Part shown: one piece after another, positions 34,393 to 45,474 of the stretch
Layout: every line of letters begins with the position of its first letter
Numbering within the stretch: the first letter of the stretch is position 1
Source: Paulinella micropora
Lineage: Eukaryota; Cercozoa; Imbricatea; Euglyphida
DNA length: 48,792 bases
Assembly: GCA_009731375.1 (NCBI GenBank)
Contig: BJOX01000033.1
Span: 949,538-998,329, forward strand
Direction: 5' to 3'
Notes under the pieces: generated by a model
What the model was told of the DNA's origin: nothing
What the model saw: only the letters and a program-made list of their open reading frames with translations
Database searches by the model: none
Translations under genes and position numbers: made by a program

Positions 34393-35514
34393 GTATACAT
34401 GCGTACGTACGTACGTACGTACATACATATATACATATATACATACATACATGCATACATACCTACATACATAACATACATACATACATACATACATGCA
34501 TACATACATACATACATACATACATACATACATGTAGGTATGTATGTATGTATGTATGCATGTATGTATGTATGTATGCATGTATGTATGTATGTATGTA
34601 TGTATGTATGTATGTATGTATACACATGTATGTATGTATGTATGTATGTATGTATGTATGTATGTATGTATGCATGCATGCATGCATGCATGCATGTATG
34701 CATGTATGTATGTATGTATGTATGTATGTATGCATATGTATGTATGACCCCTGCGACCCTCCAAGCCTCAACAAGTAGCCCAGGCCTGCGCATTAGCAAT
34801 ACATGTACATGTATGTAGATGTACATTTACATATACGTATATATATATATAAATACATACATACATATATATGTATATTAATATTTCAATATGTATATAC
34901 ATGTACGTCACTTCAATACTGAAAAAAAAAAAAAAAAAAAGACACATAAGAACGACACCACCTTTGCACTACTTACAATGGTTTTCCGGAATTTTATCAT
35001 AGTATGTAGTTGTGTACCTACCCGCAGCCGACGTCGACGACGGAGGTGGGGTCTGGTACGCGTGCCTCCTTCAAGGTCTGCGCAATCAACTCAGCCAAGA
35101 CCGGATACACGCCTAGCAAGACAACATATGCTACACTTTACACAGGCAGTATAACCAAGACACTTCTGAAATCAAATGCATCCGGATCTGTAAGACGCCT
35201 TGATTGTAAGAATTGGTTTTGTATGTATGTATGTACATACGTACGGACGTACGTACGTACGTACGTAGGTACGTATGTATGTATGTATGTATGTATGTAT
35301 GTATGTATGTATGTCTGTATGTATGTATGTATGTATGTGTGTATGTGTGTATGTATGTATGTATGTATGTATGTATGTATGTATGTTTACCAGCGTTTTT
35401 GGCATGGTGTGCAAACCATTCTTTTGTGTAGCCCTGTGTACCATACAGTTATATACATACATACATACATATATATATATATACATATATATATATGCAT
35501 ATATATATATATAA

Positions 35515-35603
<89 letters not shown>

Positions 35604-37388
35604 CATCTATACATATATATATATAATATTTGTACATTACTAGACATATATACATTTATTATATTATATTATATTATGTTATGTTATGTTATGTTATGTT
35701 ATATTATATTATATTATATTATATTATATTATATTATATTATATTATATTATATTACATTACATTATATTATATCATATTATATTATATTATATTATATT
35801 ATATATATTATATTATATTATATTATATTATATTATATTATATTATATTATATTATACTTATATTATATTATATTATATTATATTATATTATATTATATT
35901 ATATTACATATTACATTATATTATATTATATTACATTACATTATATTATATTACATTATATTATATTATATTATATTATATTATATTATATTAATATTAT
36001 ATTATATTTATATTATATTATATATTATATTATATTATATTATATTATATTATATTATATTATATTATATTATTATATTATTATATTATTATATTATATT
36101 ATATTATATTATATTATATTATATTATATTATATTATATTATATTATATTATATTATATTATATTATATTACTATTTTATTATATATATATATGTATATA
36201 ATACATATATATATATAATCTTTTCATATTTCAAAATATACATTAGCATGTAATTATGCATACGTTTAAATTACATACACGCACGTTTGTGAATCTATGC
36301 GATATCATATACAAGTGTCTATACAAAGCTGTCTGATATATATACATATACGTGTACACATAGGGCTACACCAAAAGTGGTTTGCATATATAATATAATA
36401 TAATATAATATAATATAATATAATATAATATAATATAATATAATATAATATAACATAACATAACATAACATAACACAACATAACATAACATAACATAATA
36501 TAATGTAATATAATGTAATATAATATAATATATAATATAATATAATATAATATAATATAATATAATATAATATAATATAATATAATATATAATATAATAT
36601 ATAATATAATATATAATATAATATAATATAATATAATATAATATAATATAATATAATATAATATAATATAATATAATACAATGTAATGTAATGTAATGTA
36701 ATGTAATGTAATGTAATGTAATGTAATGTAATATAATATAATATAATATAGTATAATTTTATATAGTATAATATAATATAATATAATATAATATAATATA
36801 ATATAACATAATATAATATAATATAGTATAATATAATATAATATAATATAATATAATATGACATGACATGACATGACATGACATGATATGATATGATATG
36901 ATATGATATGATATGATATGATATGATATGATATGATATGATATGATATGATATGACATGACATGACATGACATGACATGACATGATATGATATGATATG
37001 ATATGATATGATATGATATGATATGATATGATATGATATGATATGATATGATATGATATGATATGATATGATGTGATGTGATGTGATGTGATGTGATGTG
37101 ATGTGATGTGATATGATATGATATGATATGATAATATAATATGATATAATATAATATTATATATAATACAATATAATATAATATAATATAATATACTATA
37201 ATATAATATAATATAATATAATATAATATAATATAATTAATATACTAAAATATAATATAATATAATATAATATAATATAATATTAATTTTTGTAAATATA
37301 TGGTTAATATATATACATATAATATATATATATATATACATTATATATATATGCTTAAAACCTTTTTCGGCATTGGAATACTCCCCAT
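32168..37388 (-). CDS. Class I SAM-dependent methyltransferase (9 exons)
   Basis: Transfers a methyl group from S-adenosylmethionine; the acceptor cannot be told. Exons on the minus strand in transcript order: 37388-37362, 35433-35391, 35112-35022, 34785-34749, 34104-33997, 33756-33667, 33459-33378, 32817-32726 and 32215-32168. All are GT-AG and every junction agrees in phase. From the proposed ATG (MGSIPMPKK) they give about 206 codons. The SAM-binding motif I, VVDVGCGPG, spans the third/fourth exon junction. [11 protein letters not shown] is the motif-IV-like segment and [17 protein letters not shown] the following strand, as in eukaryotic proteins of the type 'DxVxSxEVxEHIP..L.RH..xGIVxSWA'. 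The last exon may be at 32076-32008 (LCISEDIG..*), which is in phase but unsupported by homology. Introns hold most of the microsatellites here. Confidence 0.85.
32490..32549 (-). pseudogene. 3' fragment copy of methyltransferase exon 8
   Basis: It keeps the donor GAT|GTATCT and an open frame ([19 protein letters not shown]) but no acceptor; GATA repeat replaces its 5' half. Confidence 0.85.
32552..32722. repeat. GATA tetranucleotide and GA dinucleotide arrays
   Basis: GATA 32552-32645, then GA 32661-32722, between copies of exon 8. Confidence 0.93.
32726..32817 (-). CDS. Methyltransferase exon 8, full copy
   Basis: 92 nt between TTGGTATTAG and CAT|GTATCT; it starts in the phase left by exon 7. 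It encodes [20 protein letters not shown], then [10 protein letters not shown]. Two partial copies flank it (33189-33223 and 32490-32549). Confidence 0.85.
32836..33083. repeat. GA repeat interrupted by 125-N gap
   Basis: GA units on both sides of the gap 32909-33033, G-rich at the gap edges. It lies on the acceptor side of exon 8, where it reads CT in the sense direction. Confidence 0.88.
33189..33223 (-). pseudogene. 5' fragment copy of methyltransferase exon 8
   Basis: It keeps the acceptor and the same phase ([11 protein letters not shown]), then is cut off by TATG repeat. Confidence 0.85.
33378..33459 (-). CDS. Methyltransferase exon 7 ([13 protein letters not shown])
   Basis: 82 nt between AATCACACAG and TTTTTG|GTACAG, phase 0 to phase 1. 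Confidence 0.87.
33486..33570. repeat. TTAC and GACA tetranucleotide arrays
   Basis: TTAC units then GACA units. TATG arrays lie at 33151-33182 and 33311-33357. Confidence 0.9.
33667..33756 (-). CDS. Methyltransferase exon 6 (LVMSFE)
   Basis: 90 nt, phase 0 both sides, with donor GAG|GTAACA. It encodes [20 protein letters not shown], then [10 protein letters not shown]; the acidic end continues into VGEHLP of the next exon. Confidence 0.85.
33783..33980. repeat. AAAAT/AAAAG pentanucleotide array
   Basis: Purine-rich pentamer array in the methyltransferase intron. Confidence 0.92.
33997..34104 (-). CDS. Methyltransferase exon 5
   Basis: 108 nt, phase 0 both sides, from GTGCATAG to GAG|GTGCGC. 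It encodes [18 protein letters not shown], then [18 protein letters not shown]. Confidence 0.83.
34108..34746. repeat. TGTA/TACA, TG, GA and ACGT arrays with fold-back junctions
   Basis: TATG runs switch to CATA runs at 34351 and back at 34535, producing inverted-repeat centres. CGTA units at 34400-34421 are self-complementary. Confidence 0.92.
34749..34785 (-). CDS. Methyltransferase exon 4 ([12 protein letters not shown])
   Basis: This 37-nt exon between TAATGCGCAG and GGG|GTCATA completes DVGCGPG. It lies between the TGTA/TACA arrays. Confidence 0.82.
35022..35112 (-). CDS. Methyltransferase exon 3 (motif I, VVDVGCG)
   Basis: 91 nt bounded by TCTTGCTAG and [27 protein letters not shown] precedes the SAM-binding hairpin SVVDVGCG, cut by the intron within the Gly codon. 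Confidence 0.9.
35219..35388. repeat. TATG/CGTA tetranucleotide array
   Basis: Runs up to the donor of methyltransferase exon 2 on the minus strand. Confidence 0.92.
35391..35433 (-). CDS. Methyltransferase exon 2 ([14 protein letters not shown])
   Basis: The acceptor GGTACACAG and donor GCTG|GTAAAC bound 43 nt, phase 0 to phase 1. An inverted fragment of this exon lies at 36364-36385. Confidence 0.8.
35449..36190. repeat. CATA, TA, TG and (ATATT)n arrays
   Basis: The ATATT pentamer array covers 35656-36175, with ATGTT (35676-35700) and ATTAC variants. Confidence 0.95.
36364..36385 (+). pseudogene. Inverted fragment of methyltransferase exon 2
   Basis: GGCTACACCAAAAGTGGTTT on the plus strand, after ACACATAG, mirrors the minus-strand exon at 35391-35433. 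The AT pentanucleotide array begins directly after it. Confidence 0.75.
36389..37285. repeat. (AATAT)n and (GATAT)n pentamer arrays
   Basis: AATAT with AACAT (36452-36498) and AATGT (36679-36732) variants, then GATAT/GACAT/GATGT units (36860-37132) and AATAT again. It is the reverse complement type of the array at 35656-36175. Confidence 0.95.
37362..37388 (-). CDS. Methyltransferase first coding exon (MGSIPMPKK)
   Basis: The start was chosen because ATG is followed in phase 0 by donor AAG|GTTTTAAG and joins to GYTKEWF. The other two frames do not fit the phase of the next exon. An upstream exon with a different start remains possible, since TTTGCTCAG upstream also looks like an acceptor. 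Confidence 0.55.
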
Positions 37389-37416
37389 ACAGCATGGTAC
37401 ACCTGAGCAAATATAC

Positions 37417-38345
37417 ACATACATACATACATACATAAATTCATACATTCATACATACATACATACATAAATTCATACATTCATACATACATACATACAT
37501 GCATACATACATACATACATGCATACATACACACATTACATACATACATACATACATACATCACATACATCACATACATTACATGCATCACATACATGAC
37601 ATACATTACATACATTACATACATACACATACATACATACATACATAATGTAATGTATGTGTATGTAATGTATGTAATCTATGTAATGTATGTCATGTAT
37701 GTAATGTATGTAATGTATGTAATGTATGTATGTAATGTATGTAATGTATGTATGTATGTATGTATGTATGTTGTGCGTGTTATGCATGTAATGTACGTAT
37801 GTATGTACGTATGTATGTATGTATGTATGTATGTATGTATGTATGTACATTACATACGTTACATAGATTTACATACATTACATACATTACATATATTACA
37901 TATATTACATACATTACATACATTACATACATTACATACATTACATACATTACATACATTACATACATTACATACATTACATACATTACATACATTACAT
38001 ACATACATACATACATACGTACATACATAACATATACATGACATACATGACATACATGACATACATAACATACATACATACATACATACATACATACATA
38101 CATAACATACATAACATACATAATATACATAATATACATACATACATACACACATACACACACACATACATACATACATACATACATACATACACACATG
38201 CATACATACATACATACATACATATATACGTACATACGTACGTAATACGTACGTATGTACGTACGTAACGTACGTTACGTACGTACGACGTTATGTACGT
38301 ACGTTACGTACGTACGTACATACATACATACATACATACATACAT
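37417..38345. repeat. TACA/TGTA, ACATT and ACGT arrays with repeated polarity switches
   Basis: Polarity switches near 37648 and 37848. The CGTA-rich block at 38228-38320 is almost fully self-complementary. The region 38346-38460 shows no feature. Confidence 0.92.
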
Positions 38346-38457
38346 CATACATATACATACATTTGAACGTTCTAAACTGTTTATTTACATTAGAATAATA
38401 GCAACAGAAGCAGCAACCTTGTAATAAAGTGATAGCTTTTCTCGAGCTCGCGAAGAA

Positions 38458-38589
<132 letters not shown>

Positions 38590-38661
38590 TACAGACCCAG
38601 GAGTGCACAGAGAAAGACAGAACTTCCCATTACCTCTGCAAATAGACTAAAGCAGAAAGAT

Positions 38662-39578
<917 letters not shown>

Positions 39579-39640
39579 GGACAGAAAAGAAGACAGACGA
39601 TGACTAGTGGGTAAACAGCAACAGCAACAGCAGCAGACAG

Positions 39641-39720
39641 AAAGACTAAGTGATGAAATCTACGAGCTCAGACTACTTCAATTGCATGGAAAAGTCAGTA
39701 GATCACTTGTACTTGGACAG
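39641..39720 (+). CDS. BTB gene exon (LSDEIYELRLLQLHGKV)
   Basis: The acceptor CAGCAGACAG and donor CAG|GTGTTT bound 80 nt ending in phase 0. Part of its acceptor region (ACAGCAACA..CAGAAAGAC) recurs at 39733-39762. Confidence 0.6.
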
Positions 39721-41401
39721 GTGTTTTCACTCAAACAACAGCAACAATATCAGAAAGACAGACAAACAGGTTTGTAGGGTAGAGTACGAAAAAAGACGAC
39801 CTCCTCACAATGGGTAAAAAAAAAACATGAATGAATAATGTCACCAAACAAACATGGAAGTACTCATGGAGTAGAAAACTAACCAGATATAGTGTATCTT
39901 TCAAACACACAAACAATCCAAAGACGCAAGCAGGTTCTTTTGTAGATGAAGCCTTCTCCAAATTTTCCCATGCTCGACCCTAGGTTTTGCCAGCTTTAGT
40001 CTATAACTTGACGTGCGGAAAGGCCAGATCACTAGCACTCAGCTGCACTTGAGTATATTGTTAACAAATAGAGCAACACAAACAGGTAGAGAGACAAATT
40101 AGAGACAGATGGACCAGACAGACAGGGACAGACAGGGACCCTTAAAAAAGAGGTGACCAGAACATCAAATATTGCCTTTATTATCCCTTTCTCAGACGCA
40201 TCCATAGCGAGGCGTACTGTCCTGTATTTTGTATTCAGTCCAGAACTAGCATTTTGCCATTTCCTCTTGCACACTTCTCTATCCACAGGTTCAGATGTTT
40301 CATTCTAACAGAAAGGCGTTTGTTCCTTGATTGATGCAAACAAAGCCAATACACGACTCTGAAAGAAAGGCATCAAACGAGTCCAAAGATTCGGACGCTC
40401 TGCAGTTATTCGTCCCACCTTCAGAATCTACGGTGGATGTGCATGTGCAATGCACCGACAATCTGCTCAGGTGTCATTCAACCTTTTTGATGGTGCATTC
40501 CAAGGTCTCTCTTTTCTAAGTTCGAACTAGCACTTTCCTTTATTTGTAACAAGTATGTGCACCAAAGCCACAGGTATGGCACTGCACTGCAAAACACATG
40601 AGTACTCACATGTTGCGAAATGTTTTTCTAACAATCTTGTAATTAATAAACGATGTCTCATGATCATTTTGTTGCTAAATAAATAAAAAAATTACTGCTG
40701 ACAGGTCTTCAGTAAGGCACTACAGTCAAGCAAGCGATCGCCACATACGCTTCTGGTTGATTTTCCTGCAAAGGACTTTTCCACCTTCCTCAGGGCCGTG
40801 TACAGCGTCAATATTCCTGGTGCGAATTTTTCAAACTCCGAGATGTTCACTATTTATGAGATATCACCAATACGACTGCACTGCCATCAAAGAAGTGTGT
40901 GTCAAAGAATTCACAGCCAAGGCAAAGAAGGACCAGTCACTATCCAACGTTAACCTTCAATCGCTTCAAGTCCTCAGGACAAAGCTGCGTGAAGTCCTTT
41001 CCAACCTTGAGTCAGTGCTCCAAGTCGATTCGGGACAAACCTGTCTTTTCTCGATGCCACTTGCAAGCAACCACCGGATGCCACTGCGGTCTGATGATTG
41101 GGTTAGTACAGTGCAACTCCAAGTATGACTCTAAACGTCTCAGCGGCTAACAGTGGTGATGACATCCGGGCTATGCCAGTTCCACCTGGCGGCCCGGGAT
41201 GGCTGCTGCCGACTTCAGCACGCCGAACTTTATGCCACTAAATCACCAAATGGAACTGGAATGTGGCCGTCACTGATGGCACACGGTGGAGTGGTGACAC
41301 TGATTTGTTCACAGATTGTCTCCAATCAAGTTATGAACGGGCCACTTCAAGTCATCATCGGTACTGGCGGCGGCGGCCGTGAGCTTAGGAGTCAAGGCTG
41401 A
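39641..41401 (+). CDS. BTB/POZ-domain protein (partial, one frameshift)
   Basis: BTB domains are protein-interaction modules, often Cullin-3 adaptors or chromatin factors; the role here is unknown. Exons: 39641-39720, 39946-39983, 40366-40504, 40705-41101 and perhaps 41144-41401, GT-AG and in phase. The protein starts inside an upstream exon not found. The BTB fold runs from STVDVHVQCTDNLLRCHSTF through MVHSKVFSKAL and LLVDFPAKDFSTFLRAVYS to HQYDCTAIKEVCVKEF, about 92 residues, normal for the family. The frame breaks near 40862: IYEI lies in one frame and YHQYDC in another. Either a pseudogene or a local sequence error. After the BTB, GATTGG|GTTAGT is a good donor, and a 42-bp intron would keep the frame open to TGA at 41401. 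Without it the ORF stops at 41128. Confidence 0.75.
39946..39983 (+). CDS. BTB gene exon (MKPSPNFPMLDP)
   Basis: 38 nt between TTCTTTTGTAG and AG|GTTTTG, phase 0 to phase 2; it joins in phase to 40366. This in-frame Met could also be a start. Confidence 0.5.
40366..40504 (+). CDS. BTB gene exon, N-terminal half of BTB domain
   Basis: 139 nt, donor AAG|GTCTCT. It encodes KASNESKDSDALQLFVPPSE and the first BTB strand and helix. An alternative ATG at 40334 is in frame but preceded by a stop codon. Confidence 0.75.
40705..41101 (+). CDS. BTB gene exon, C-terminal half of BTB domain, frameshifted
   Basis: The acceptor CTGCTGACAG (intron 40505-40704, 200 bp) joins K|VFSKAL in phase. The frame must shift near 40862 to continue as YDCTAIKEVCVKEF. 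The segment after the BTB is helical, rich in Leu, Ser and Lys, and has no domain that I recognise. Confidence 0.72.
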
Positions 41402-41469
41402 ACATCTTTTTTCGTAACGAAGCCTATCACTATGATCAACCTCGGATGTCAATCATGAATTAAACTCTG

Positions 41470-41763
41470 ATGATTCTCAGACGGTGTTCTCGGCCCAAGA
41501 TTCTCGCGTTCTCTGCCAGCCTGAGTAAACTCTATATGGCAGTCAGTGCCCGCCCAAGTTCCAGTGCGATTCAAATTATAACACACCTTGGAGTGTTATA
41601 TATAGGAGTGAGGATCTTCTGCGAGCTGAGCAGCAGTATGAAGTCATCCAAAAAGGAACTTTCAGTACCTCTTGAACTTCAAAGCCGCCTAAAGAGCCGC
41701 GGGCCCTCGGCAACTTATGCTGAAGAATATGATGCTGACGCCGGTGTCGCGGGCATAGTCTAG
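41470..41763 (+). other. Unrecognised ORF between BTB gene and LTR
   Basis: A 97-codon frame ending just before the LTR (..AEEYDADAGVAGIV). Coding-like stretches also occur in other frames here, so it may be decayed coding sequence. No family recognised. Confidence 0.25.
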
Positions 41764-41772
41764 ATATTTTAT

Positions 41773-42176
41773 TGCTTCGAGCAACTCAGTGTGCTCATTT
41801 AGAGAGGCCTCTACCGACTCCTTTCGGAGTCCCCCGGGTCAGACTAACGCAGTCTCTAAAGTAAGGGAAGGCAATTTAATAAAGTGATTTCTGAGAACTA
41901 TAACTTAGAACTAGCTACATCACAAAACTAGGATAAGGGTAACTTGATTAAGATAAGGGTATATAAAATGAATGTATCCTTAGTTACTGGTTACCTATCT
42001 AGAAATTATTTCTAAGACTGATTAAGTTGATACTGCCACTAGAGTGGCAAAGTATAGTGTCCGCTGTGTCACTAAATAATTAAGTGGCATTTGTATTATC
42101 CGTCCCTATGACAAATCAAACCACCTCAGTAACGGTAACTCCTGGTAACGTCGGAAAAATGACTCCAATAGGAACA
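41773..42176 (-). repeat. Long terminal repeat of a copia-like element (3' LTR)
   Basis: The proposed boundaries are TG..CA ends (TGCTTCGAG and GGAACA on the plus strand). A G-rich polypurine tract on the minus strand (TAAGGGGGGAG) sits directly beside it, as expected for a 3' LTR of a minus-strand element. An expanded homologue lies at 43820-44640. Confidence 0.65.
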
Positions 42177-42583
42177 ACGCTCCCCCCTTAGTTATTTGTC
42201 ATAACTACCTGAGTCACTACAGTCAGTCTAGGCTATTATCATGAAAAAAAAAATCGAGCGCTTCCCGTACTTGAAGGAGGTATCAAAAGTCCAGAAAAAT
42301 ATATGTATAGATATGGTAGAGGTGTGAGAAAAAGTGAAAAGAAAGGTGAAGGTCGTTTTTATGCGTAAAAATACATCTCCAAAGTCACAGTGTCCACGGG
42401 CCCCGGCCACCGGAAAAGTCTGGTCGGGGTGGCTGAAGACCACTCGAGTCCGCCGCCAACGGCCATGATCCAACGATCCGATCGCCACGCGCGTCCAGCT
42501 CAACACCTGTACGAGAGGACACACTCGCACAAAAGAGAACACAAAAAAAAAAAAAACACAAAACATCGGTGAAACACCCATAA

Positions 42584-42986
42584 TCATTCCGGGGATTCCG
42601 GAATGATAACCGTGAATTCGTTCAATAGATGTAAGAACTGATCACGAGGCAACGGTTTGGTGAGTAAATCACCGATTTGTTTCTTAGTACTACCTTAATA
42701 AACTTTATCTCACCAGCTCTCTGTGAATGATGGATGAAATGTAGTTCGAGGGGCAAATGTTTGGTGCGTGGTCCGGATAGTCCCCGTTCGCCTGCAAGAA
42801 TTGTTTGGGTGTTATCCTCATCATAGTATAATTCAACCTGACCTTTCAAACTTGCGGAATTCCGAGTTCCTGTCTAACATGCCCTACAGCTAGACCCTCT
42901 CTAATACATTCTGCTGCTTCAAATATTTCAGCATCATTCAAGCTAAGGGCTATCCTACGCTGTCTTTTGGAAAACCAACCTATAGG

Positions 42987-43042
<56 letters not shown>

Positions 43043-43735
43043 ACCCCTCNNNNNNNNNNNNNNNNNNNNNNNNNNNNNNNNNNNNNNNNNNNNNNNNNNN
43101 NNNNNNNNNNNNNNNNNNNNNNNNNNNNNNNNNNNNNNNNNNNNNNNNNNNNNNNNNNNNNNNNNNNNNNNNNNNNNNNNNNNNNNNNNNNNNNNNNNNN
43201 NNNNNNNNNNNNNNNNNNNNNNNNNNNNNNNNNNNNNNNNNNNNNNNNNNNNNNNNNNNNNNNNNNNNNNNNNNNNNNNNNNNNNNNNNNNNNNNNNNNN
43301 NNNNNNNNNNNNNNNNNNNNNNNNNNNNNNNNNNNNNNNNNNNNNNNNNNNNNNNNNNNNNNNNNNNNNNNNNNNNNNNNNNNNNNNNNNNNNNNNNNNN
43401 NNNNNNNNNNNNNNNNNNNNNNNNNNNNNNNNNNNNNNNNNNNNNNNNNNNNNNNNNNNNNNNNNNNNNNNNNNNNNNNNNNNNNNNNNNNNNNNNNCCC
43501 CCCCCCCCCCCCCCCCCCCCACAGAATTACGTATCCCATACGTGACTTGAAAGTTCCGGTTTTATTGCAAACCTTATGGGCCGCGTCGGGCCACAACGTG
43601 ACTTTTGGATAGAATTGACCCTCTTGCGAGGATTTTGGCCCGTTAAATGCTAAACCGCGAAATGAGCCAATCAAATACCGCAATATCCTTTCTAACATCA
43701 TGCCATGATGGCATAAGTGACTCCCTTATTTAAGG
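42584..43735 (-). mobile_element. Ty1/copia retrotransposon pol fragment (RT end and RNase H), broken
   Basis: Minus-strand pieces match the copia pol C-terminus in order: MLERILRYLIGSFRGLAF (end of reverse transcriptase), WPDAAHKV..SRMGYVIL (first RNase H Asp), then a 448-N gap inside a poly-C run. Past the gap come PIGWFSKRQRRIALSLNDAE, YYDEDNTQTI (catalytic Asp), RTKHLPLELHFI and QIGDLLTKPLPRDQF, with stop TGA at 42584-42586. There are frameshifts near 42850 and 42688, plus one or more across the gap. Gag, protease, integrase and most of RT are missing, so the element cannot move by itself. Confidence 0.87.
42990..43520. other. Poly-C runs flanking a 448-N gap
   Basis: C runs at 42990-43042 and 43498-43520 interrupt otherwise good copia coding sequence. 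They are most simply gap-edge artefacts. Confidence 0.7.
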
Positions 43736-43819
43736 TCGAGGCATCATTTCAAGTGCTTCGGTGTGAAGCTGACTCCCGCCGGAGGCTCTCCGACCGGCGG
43801 AGCCTCAAGGCTCATAAAC

Positions 43820-44640
43820 TTCGATCAACTCAGTGTGTGCATTTAGAGAGGCACTCATTTACCGACTTTTTCGGAGTCCGAGCCCCCCGGGTCCGCGGCG
43901 AGAGTCAGCGGGGCCTCGGGACTAACGCAGCCTGTCACGAGTCACTAAACGTGACCGTCTCACAGTACGGTAAGGGAACTTAGGCAATTTAATAACGGTG
44001 ATTTCGGGCCTGAGTCTGAGACTCGTGATTATGATGGCATGAGTCATATGATAACGCGGGCGGGCCCGCCGCTAGCTGCATCGGTCAGTGGCACAAAACT
44101 AGGCTGAGTGCCGATAAGGCCCGGGTAACTTGCCACTTAAAACTGAGTGAGATAAGGCTGTATCCGGAGGCTTAGTAGACTCGGAGTCCGATGGCACCAA
44201 CTTCAGTGGTTCACTGAAGTATTAATACCGTGACTGAGCCGGCGTCACTATCCAGAAATTATTTCTAGGTGACGTGACTTGAAGACTCAGCGGCGATCAA
44301 GGTGTGAAGTTAATACTGCCACCGCCACCGTAGAGTCACCGGCAACTTGAAAGTATCATACGGGAGTCCGAGACTCTATGATCTAGTGTCACGGCCGCCG
44401 CCCGCCGCCGCGGCTGTGGCCGTCACCCGGCACTGTCACCCGGGCCGTAGGCTGAGTTCGACTCACAAGTAATCACTAAGTGGAATTTGTCACTCTAGTA
44501 CAACTTGATATGATGATTATCAGTCCTTATATCGGACAAATCAAACTACCTAAGCGGCATGAATGATGGTGAGTAACCGGCGGTAACTCCGGCCGGGGTA
44601 ACTGGTGGGTGACGCGGAAGCAGTGACTCTAGTAGACTCT
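43820..44640 (-). repeat. Expanded LTR-like copy (second LTR)
   Basis: It is collinear with 41773-42176: GGCAATTTAATAA, CACAAAACTAGG, AGAAATTATTTCTA and GACAAATCAAAC recur in the same order. The anchors are about twice as far apart, because GC-rich segments absent from the other copy lie between them. Confidence 0.72.
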
Positions 44641-45280
44641 GAAATGATGTTGAACCAGGCTTGAGGACTGAACGGTGGCAACCGCCGGCTGATTGAGTCC
44701 GAAATCAGTCACCGCTGTGTGGTGAACGGTATTAATAGTAGCCTGAGTGACGGTTTTGATCGAAGCCTGGGTCACGTAGTAAAAAAGACTTCCGGGTAGT
44801 AGCTCAGTGTTAGCCTTTAGCCTTTACAAGTGTGAGAGAATTCAAATAGTTGACCGGCCCCCGGCTAGGACTCAATAATTTCGGCGGGCCACAGTGGCAG
44901 TCATTGAAATGGCCAGCCTGTGAACTTAGTAGTCTACAGTCTGTGAGCTCGTGAAAGTCAAAATCATCGGATCACGTCAGAACTAATTTTTCTCAATACG
45001 ACAATTCTGAATCCATCCTTCGAAAGCCCTCGTTTTCACCTTTCAAACGGTGTCTTCAGAGTTGTCATAAGTTCCCTCCTAATGACCGAGAAAGCTGAGC
45101 TCAAAGTTGGGTGACTTTGCCATTTAATACGGGGCCTCCAACTAATACTGGTAGCTAGCTGGATTCAGCTGGACGTTGGTGGCAATGGTGAGGAAGTACG
45201 AGTAGCACAAGACCAGACTTGATTCATTTAATTACTTTAAATTTGCTTTACCTTTCCCCTCCTCTCTCCCTCCCTGTTCT
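44641..45280. other. Sequence right of the LTR-like copy, no gene assigned
   Basis: Unique mixed-composition sequence. A short minus-strand stretch (SYFLTIATNVQLNPASYQY, about 45195-45139) looks coding, but its boundaries are unclear. Confidence 0.4.
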
Positions 45281-45283
45281 CAG

Positions 45284-45420
45284 ACTTTCCAAAAATGTTG
45301 AGCGTGTGGATGAGATTGCGCTTTGTGTTTCCATAAGCTTTCAAGTCTTCTTTCTTGATTCAAAAGCACCACTGCCCAAGCCATGGAAACAAGTCTTGCC
45401 TGAGAACCAAGCACTTTAAA
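45284..45420 (+). CDS. Possible exon, unrecognised
   Basis: A strong polypyrimidine tract and CTGTTCTCAG acceptor precede a frame reading LSKNVERVDEIALCVSISFQ, then PLPKPWKQVLPENQAL and TAA. The end resembles the start of a WW domain, but the second Trp and Pro are absent, so the family is not assigned. It lies 55 bp from a convergent minus-strand exon. Confidence 0.35.
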
Positions 45421-45474
45421 GTGGTTGCTCACTTGGCTTACCTGGTAATGTCTATGTGTGTTGTCGTTTGTCGG

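Noticed and set aside
34097-34826. Long His/Tyr/Thr and Met/Tyr/Val/Cys frames
   Set aside because: Translations of TGTA/TACA repeats. The only real coding sequence here is the 37-nt and 108-nt methyltransferase exons.
42228-42587. 119-codon minus-strand ORF left of the copia fragment
   Set aside because: It lies between the pol stop codon and the LTR, overlaps the pol end out of frame, and shows no family match.
45360-45420. WW domain (PLPKPWKQVLPENQAL)
   Set aside because: Only the first Trp region fits. The aromatic middle and second Trp/Pro are missing before the stop codon.
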